Assembly (NCBI GenBank): GCA_026991215.1
Contig: JALXBY010000248.1
Span: 1 to 15,459, forward strand
Source of the DNA: Anaerolineales bacterium
Lineage (GTDB): Bacteria; Chloroflexota; Anaerolineae; Anaerolineales; DRMV01
Direction: 5' to 3'
DNA length: 15,459 bases
The notes below the pieces were generated by a model. The model searched no databases and was not told where the DNA came from. It saw only the letters and a list, made by a program, of their open reading frames with translations. A program made the translations under genes and the position numbers. Position 1 is the stretch's first letter; every line of letters begins with the position of its first letter. Below are positions 14,772 through 15,459 of this stretch, piece after piece.

Positions 14772-15459
14772 ATGGGGCCGGTAATGGAAGAATGGCGGGC
14801 ATTCGTTCGGGATTTGGAGCGCGTATTGGACCGCATTGCCAGACAGCAGGAACAACTGGCCAGACAGCACGCGGAGTGGGAGCGCGCCTTTCAACAGCGA
14901 TGGGAAGCATGGGAAGAGCGCTTCCAGCGCCAGCGGGAGGAATGGGAGGAACGCCTGCAACGCCAGCGAGAAGAATGGGAGAAGCAGCGCGAACAAGATC
15001 GCAAGGAATGGGAAGAACGCCTCCGGCGCCAGCGGGAGGCGTGGGAGAAGGAACTTCAGGAAGAACAAAAGCAGTGGGAAGCGCGCCTTGAGCGCCAACG
15101 GGAGGAATGGGAGAAGCGGCTGGAGCAGCAACGACAGGAATGGGAGAAGCGGTTGGAGCAGCAACGGCAGGAATGGGAGAAACGGCTGGAGCAGCAACGG
15201 CAGGAATGGGAGAAGCGGCTTGAAAAACAACGGGAGGAATGGGAGAAGCAGCGCGAACAAGCCCGCAAGGAATGGGAAGAACGCCAGCGCCGGGAAGAGG
15301 AGGAGCACCAGCGCAAAATGCGTCGCATCGAAGAGCGCATCCGCAAGATGGAAGAACGCTACGGTTTGCAATGGGGCCGGTTGATCGAGGCTTTGATGCA
15401 AGGCGGCATTGAACAGGCCTTTACCCGTTGGGGCATTGCCCCCATCCGTTTTGCGGAAG
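14772..15459 (+). CDS. Long hendecad coiled-coil protein, partial; start of a DUF3782-like C-terminal part
   Basis: The open frame runs off the window after 229 codons. ATG 14772 has AGGAGG (14760-14765) at 6-nt spacing. Residues 30 to about 195 form an uninterrupted, highly charged helix with an 11-residue repeat of the type RQEWEKRLEQQ. Trp occurs at residues 36, 47, 58, 69, 80, 91, 102, 113, 124, 135, 146, 157 and 168, exactly every 11. Eleven-residue periodicity predicts a nearly straight or slightly right-handed coiled coil. After the coil comes MRRIEERIRKMEERYGLQWGRLIEALMQGG, then IEQAFTRWGI. A coiled coil followed by GRLxEAL...GI is typical of DUF3782-like proteins, whose C-terminus often carries a PD-(D/E)XK nuclease-like fold; that part lies outside the window, so the link is tentative. 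No signal peptide or membrane segment is seen. Function unknown. Confidence 0.82.
   Translation, partial: MGPVMEEWRAFVRDLERVLDRIARQQEQLARQHAEWERAFQQRWEAWEERFQRQREEWEERLQRQREEWEKQREQDRKEWEERLRRQREAWEKELQEEQKQWEARLERQREEWEKRLEQQRQEWEKRLEQQRQEWEKRLEQQRQEWEKRLEKQREEWEKQREQARKEWEERQRREEEEHQRKMRRIEERIRKMEERYGLQWGRLIEALMQGGIEQAFTRWGIAPIRFAE
15108..15239 (+). repeat. 33-bp tandem repeats encoding the 11-residue coil unit
   Basis: Four near-identical 33-bp units start at 15108, 15141, 15174 and 15207, each beginning TGGGAGAA and coding one WEKRLEQQRQE-type unit. A related longer duplication links 14973-15021 with 15237-15285 (49 bp, two mismatches, offset 264 bp = 8 units). This points to recent in-frame unit duplication within the gene. 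Confidence 0.85.

Noticed and set aside
14973..15285. Regular 33-bp repeats as a possible CRISPR array
   Set aside because: Units are contiguous without unique spacers and keep an open frame for an 11-residue coiled-coil repeat.
15056..15346. Minus-strand Ser/Cys/Arg-rich open frame opposite the coiled-coil gene
   Set aside because: It is a mirror of the 33-bp repeat; the plus-strand frame has a good ribosome binding site and perfect 11-residue periodicity.

Overview
This is a GC-rich bacterial window with dense, mostly short-spaced genes. The gene set and style suggest a (probably thermophilic) member of the Chloroflexota, Anaerolineae-like: a lipoprotein solute-binding protein with a Pro/Thr/Glu/Ala-rich linker, a CpaF/TadB/TadC trio without adjacent pilin genes, degenerate heptamer repeats, and an ssrA gene ending in a VAA-type tag. 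The assignment is inference from style, not from a marker tree. Base 1 looks like a contig end, because the first 30 bases are a perfect fold-back copy of bases 75-104.

Left region (1-2315, minus strand): a gene for an amidohydrolase fused to a C-terminal CYTH domain is followed by the start of hemE (uroporphyrinogen decarboxylase), which runs into the fold-back. Two arrays of 7-bp repeats lie at this junction. One is embedded in frame in the hemE N-terminus; the other supplies the stop codon of the amidohydrolase gene.

Middle region (2319-7279, plus strand): a divergent intergenic region precedes cpaF, tadB and tadC, which encode the motor ATPase and two membrane platform proteins of a Tad-type pilus or secretion machine. 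Next come comF (competence-type phosphoribosyltransferase with zinc fingers) and a MutT/MTH1-like Nudix hydrolase. A MazG-like NTP pyrophosphohydrolase gene (7304-7711, minus) converges on the Nudix gene. Two nucleotide-pool enzymes therefore sit tail to tail.

ssrA (tmRNA) lies at 7798-8184 on the minus strand with a clear promoter, a strong terminator and a readable tag, ANVATLPVAA. Diverging from it is an Opp/Dpp-type ABC importer operon: an 856-aa binding lipoprotein, a perfect 15-bp terminator hairpin, then two permeases and one ATPase (11061-14674). The binding protein appears circularly permuted relative to the family and has an Ig-like C-terminal extension. The DppC-type permease carries a large extracytoplasmic insertion. 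No second (OppF-type) ATPase follows.

Right edge (14772 to the end): a partial gene for a long coiled-coil protein with a strict 11-residue (hendecad) tryptophan repeat, encoded in part by 33-bp DNA tandem repeats. It ends in what looks like the beginning of a DUF3782-like C-terminal region cut by the window.
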